From NCBI GenBank assembly GCA_028703735.1, contig JAQVMI010000122.1, forward strand, positions 1-6,041: a stretch of 6,041 nucleotides of DNA, in the 5' to 3' direction. Shown in pieces: positions 4,878 to 6,041 of the stretch. Under the pieces are notes generated by a model that ran no database searches, was not told where the DNA came from, and worked only from the letters and a program-made list of their open reading frames with translations. Numbering within the stretch: position 1 is the first letter of the stretch; the number at the start of each line of letters is the position of its first letter. The stretch is from Candidatus Cloacimonadota bacterium (GTDB lineage: Bacteria; Cloacimonadota; Cloacimonadia; Cloacimonadales; Cloacimonadaceae). Both the position numbers and the translations under genes were made by a program.

Positions 4878-6041
4878 TTAGGGGGTTGCAACAGTTGAGG
4901 CAACCACTCTGAAAAAGCGTTTGGAAGCTGCCGTGGTACTGTAGCTATTTGTAAAAACCACTGCCAAAGGCTCTTCTAACCAGCTATTTAAGTTTTCGGT
5001 AGCATACACTTTATAGCTTTGTGCACCCGGAACCGCATCCCAGCTTAATTGCAAACTTGCTCCGTTATTATTTACTGTAACAAGTGGGCTAATCAAAGCT
5101 GCATTGCTCGCCACAAAAGCAGTTACGGGGATATAGCTGCTAAGCGTTCCGCTTGCAGAGGGTGCAGATGGATCGTAAACAGTGGAATCGCTGTATAGAT
5201 AACGGCTGCGATTGGGTGTTGCTACAAAATCAGTATAATAAAAGTGGTTACTCGAGCTGAAGTATTCAGTATCCATGGGTCTGTTTACACGCACTGCCAA
5301 ATTAGCTCCTGAATAGGCAAAAGGTGCGCTGAAGGGGATAATTACGCTGTTTGTTCCTAAAGAGAAATCAACCATTCCATCAAACACCAAAGTGTAGTTT
5401 TCAAAAGGAAGCCAGGCAGTGCTGAGGTTAGTCTCTGTGGTGTTTTTCACCCAGATTTTCACCGGTTTACTGCTAAGCTCTTGCACGAAATTGCTGCTGT
5501 AAATTAATCCCTCTATGTTTCCAGAGGCAACTATCAATTCATCAGCCAGATAGATAGTTTCGCTAATGCTGTTTTTCCAGTAGAAATTTATCGGTAGGGT
5601 ATTAGCCGTTGTGGTGCTTTGGATGTCTCCAGCCACAGGTAAGTAAAATGTTTGTGGATAGATGGTTAGCTGCTTATTGGCAGAGCTGTTATTCCCGCTA
5701 TTGGAATCCCCCGTAAGGGATACATTGCCGTAAATCTGAAGCTCTCCCGTAATGGAGGGAATCCAGCTAATTGTATGTAAAGCCGTGGTTTCGGGTGCCA
5801 AGGGAGTTGTGATAAGCAGGCTGGCAAGCTCAATGCTGTTGTCCACACTCATCAGCTTTAAGGTGTAAGAATTTTGGGTAAGTAATCCATTATTTTTTAC
5901 CCCAATCTGGCAGGTGTGGGTTTCACCAGCATTAGCATAGCCATTGGTGCTAAAAGAGCTAAGCAACAGATCGTTATTTACCATTGCCTCGAATAGCAGA
6001 TTATCCAGATAGATAGAGCGATAAGTTCCGCCCAAGCCATG
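4878..6041 (-). CDS. C-terminal part of a large extracellular beta-domain protein (CARDB-like and fibronectin III-like modules; 5' end outside window)
   Basis: The frame stays open through the right edge (HGLGGTYRSIYLDNLLF...). The TTG at 6035 is only an internal codon, so the start is outside. The 387 visible residues are Ser/Thr/Asn-rich and almost wholly beta in style. Residues ~1-17 look like the end of a preceding jelly-roll-type domain (YLDNLLFE). About 20-128 resemble a CARDB adhesion module (AGETHTCQIGVKNNG ... HTISWIPSITGELQIYGNVS). About 129-314 form a beta domain with GLIYSSNF, KIWVKNTTET, YTLVFDG and AVRVNRPMD, a pattern I associate with surface proteins and protease appendages of Cloacimonadota. 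About 315-387 resemble a fibronectin III-like module (SWDAVPGAQSYKVYA ... KRFFRVVAS). It ends ...VASTVATP with no KKM-type sorting tail, unlike the propeller protein in this window. The missing N-terminus may hold a signal peptide and any catalytic domain. Probably an exported adhesin-like or cell-surface protein; the specific function is unknown. Confidence 0.85.
   Translation of the reverse strand, partial: HGLGGTYRSIYLDNLLFEAMVNNDLLLSSFSTNGYANAGETHTCQIGVKNNGLLTQNSYTLKLMSVDNSIELASLLITTPLAPETTALHTISWIPSITGELQIYGNVSLTGDSNSGNNSSANKQLTIYPQTFYLPVAGDIQSTTTANTLPINFYWKNSISETIYLADELIVASGNIEGLIYSSNFVQELSSKPVKIWVKNTTETNLSTAWLPFENYTLVFDGMVDFSLGTNSVIIPFSAPFAYSGANLAVRVNRPMDTEYFSSSNHFYYTDFVATPNRSRYLYSDSTVYDPSAPSASGTLSSYIPVTAFVASNAALISPLVTVNNNGASLQLSWDAVPGAQSYKVYATENLNSWLEEPLAVVFTNSYSTTAASKRFFRVVASTVATP

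Overview
The window reads as bacterial chromosome from a Gram-negative, FCB-type lineage. My best guess is Cloacimonadota (the Cloacimonas relatives found in anaerobic digesters), with Bacteroidota, Fibrobacterota or Marinimicrobia as alternatives. The grounds are a signal-peptide beta-propeller protein ending in an N-x-P-N-P-F ... ASGVYFYR ... KKM-type C-terminal domain, a second large all-beta surface protein of a style common in that phylum, slightly AT-leaning DNA, and AAGGAG-type ribosome binding sites. This is inference from protein style; no rRNA or other marker gene is present.

Layout, left to right. (1) The 3' end of a membrane-anchored protein gene on the plus strand enters from outside and stops at 385. 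(2) A 70-bp convergent gap follows. (3) A minus-strand gene (456-2117) encodes a secreted protein of seven ~61-residue SBBP blades plus a C-terminal sorting or FlgD-like domain. (4) A 215-bp divergent gap holds candidate promoters for both flanking genes. (5) A plus-strand gene (2333-3178) encodes an exported 281-residue protein of unknown function. (6) A 158-bp gap carries a perfect 8-bp hairpin and a short direct repeat. (7) hflX (3337-4662, plus strand) encodes the ribosome-associated GTPase HflX, with all five G motifs visible. (8) A 215-bp convergent gap holds two large hairpins of one family in opposite orientations. (9) The 3' part of a large extracellular beta-domain protein gene on the minus strand leaves the window at 6041.

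There is no obvious shared pathway. HflX is a cytoplasmic housekeeping and stress protein; the other four products are envelope or exported proteins. The alternating strands mean that hardly any operon is visible; only the 2333-3178 gene and hflX are co-directional.

The most notable non-coding signal is the hairpin pair at 4677-4746 and 4787-4854. In the same reading direction both have the same outer stem sequence, the same two G.U wobbles, the same 34-nt loop length and three compensatory base-pair changes. This points to a structured repeat family. I saw no defence system, CRISPR array, tRNA, rRNA or transposase, and no intergenic stretch exceeds 300 bases.
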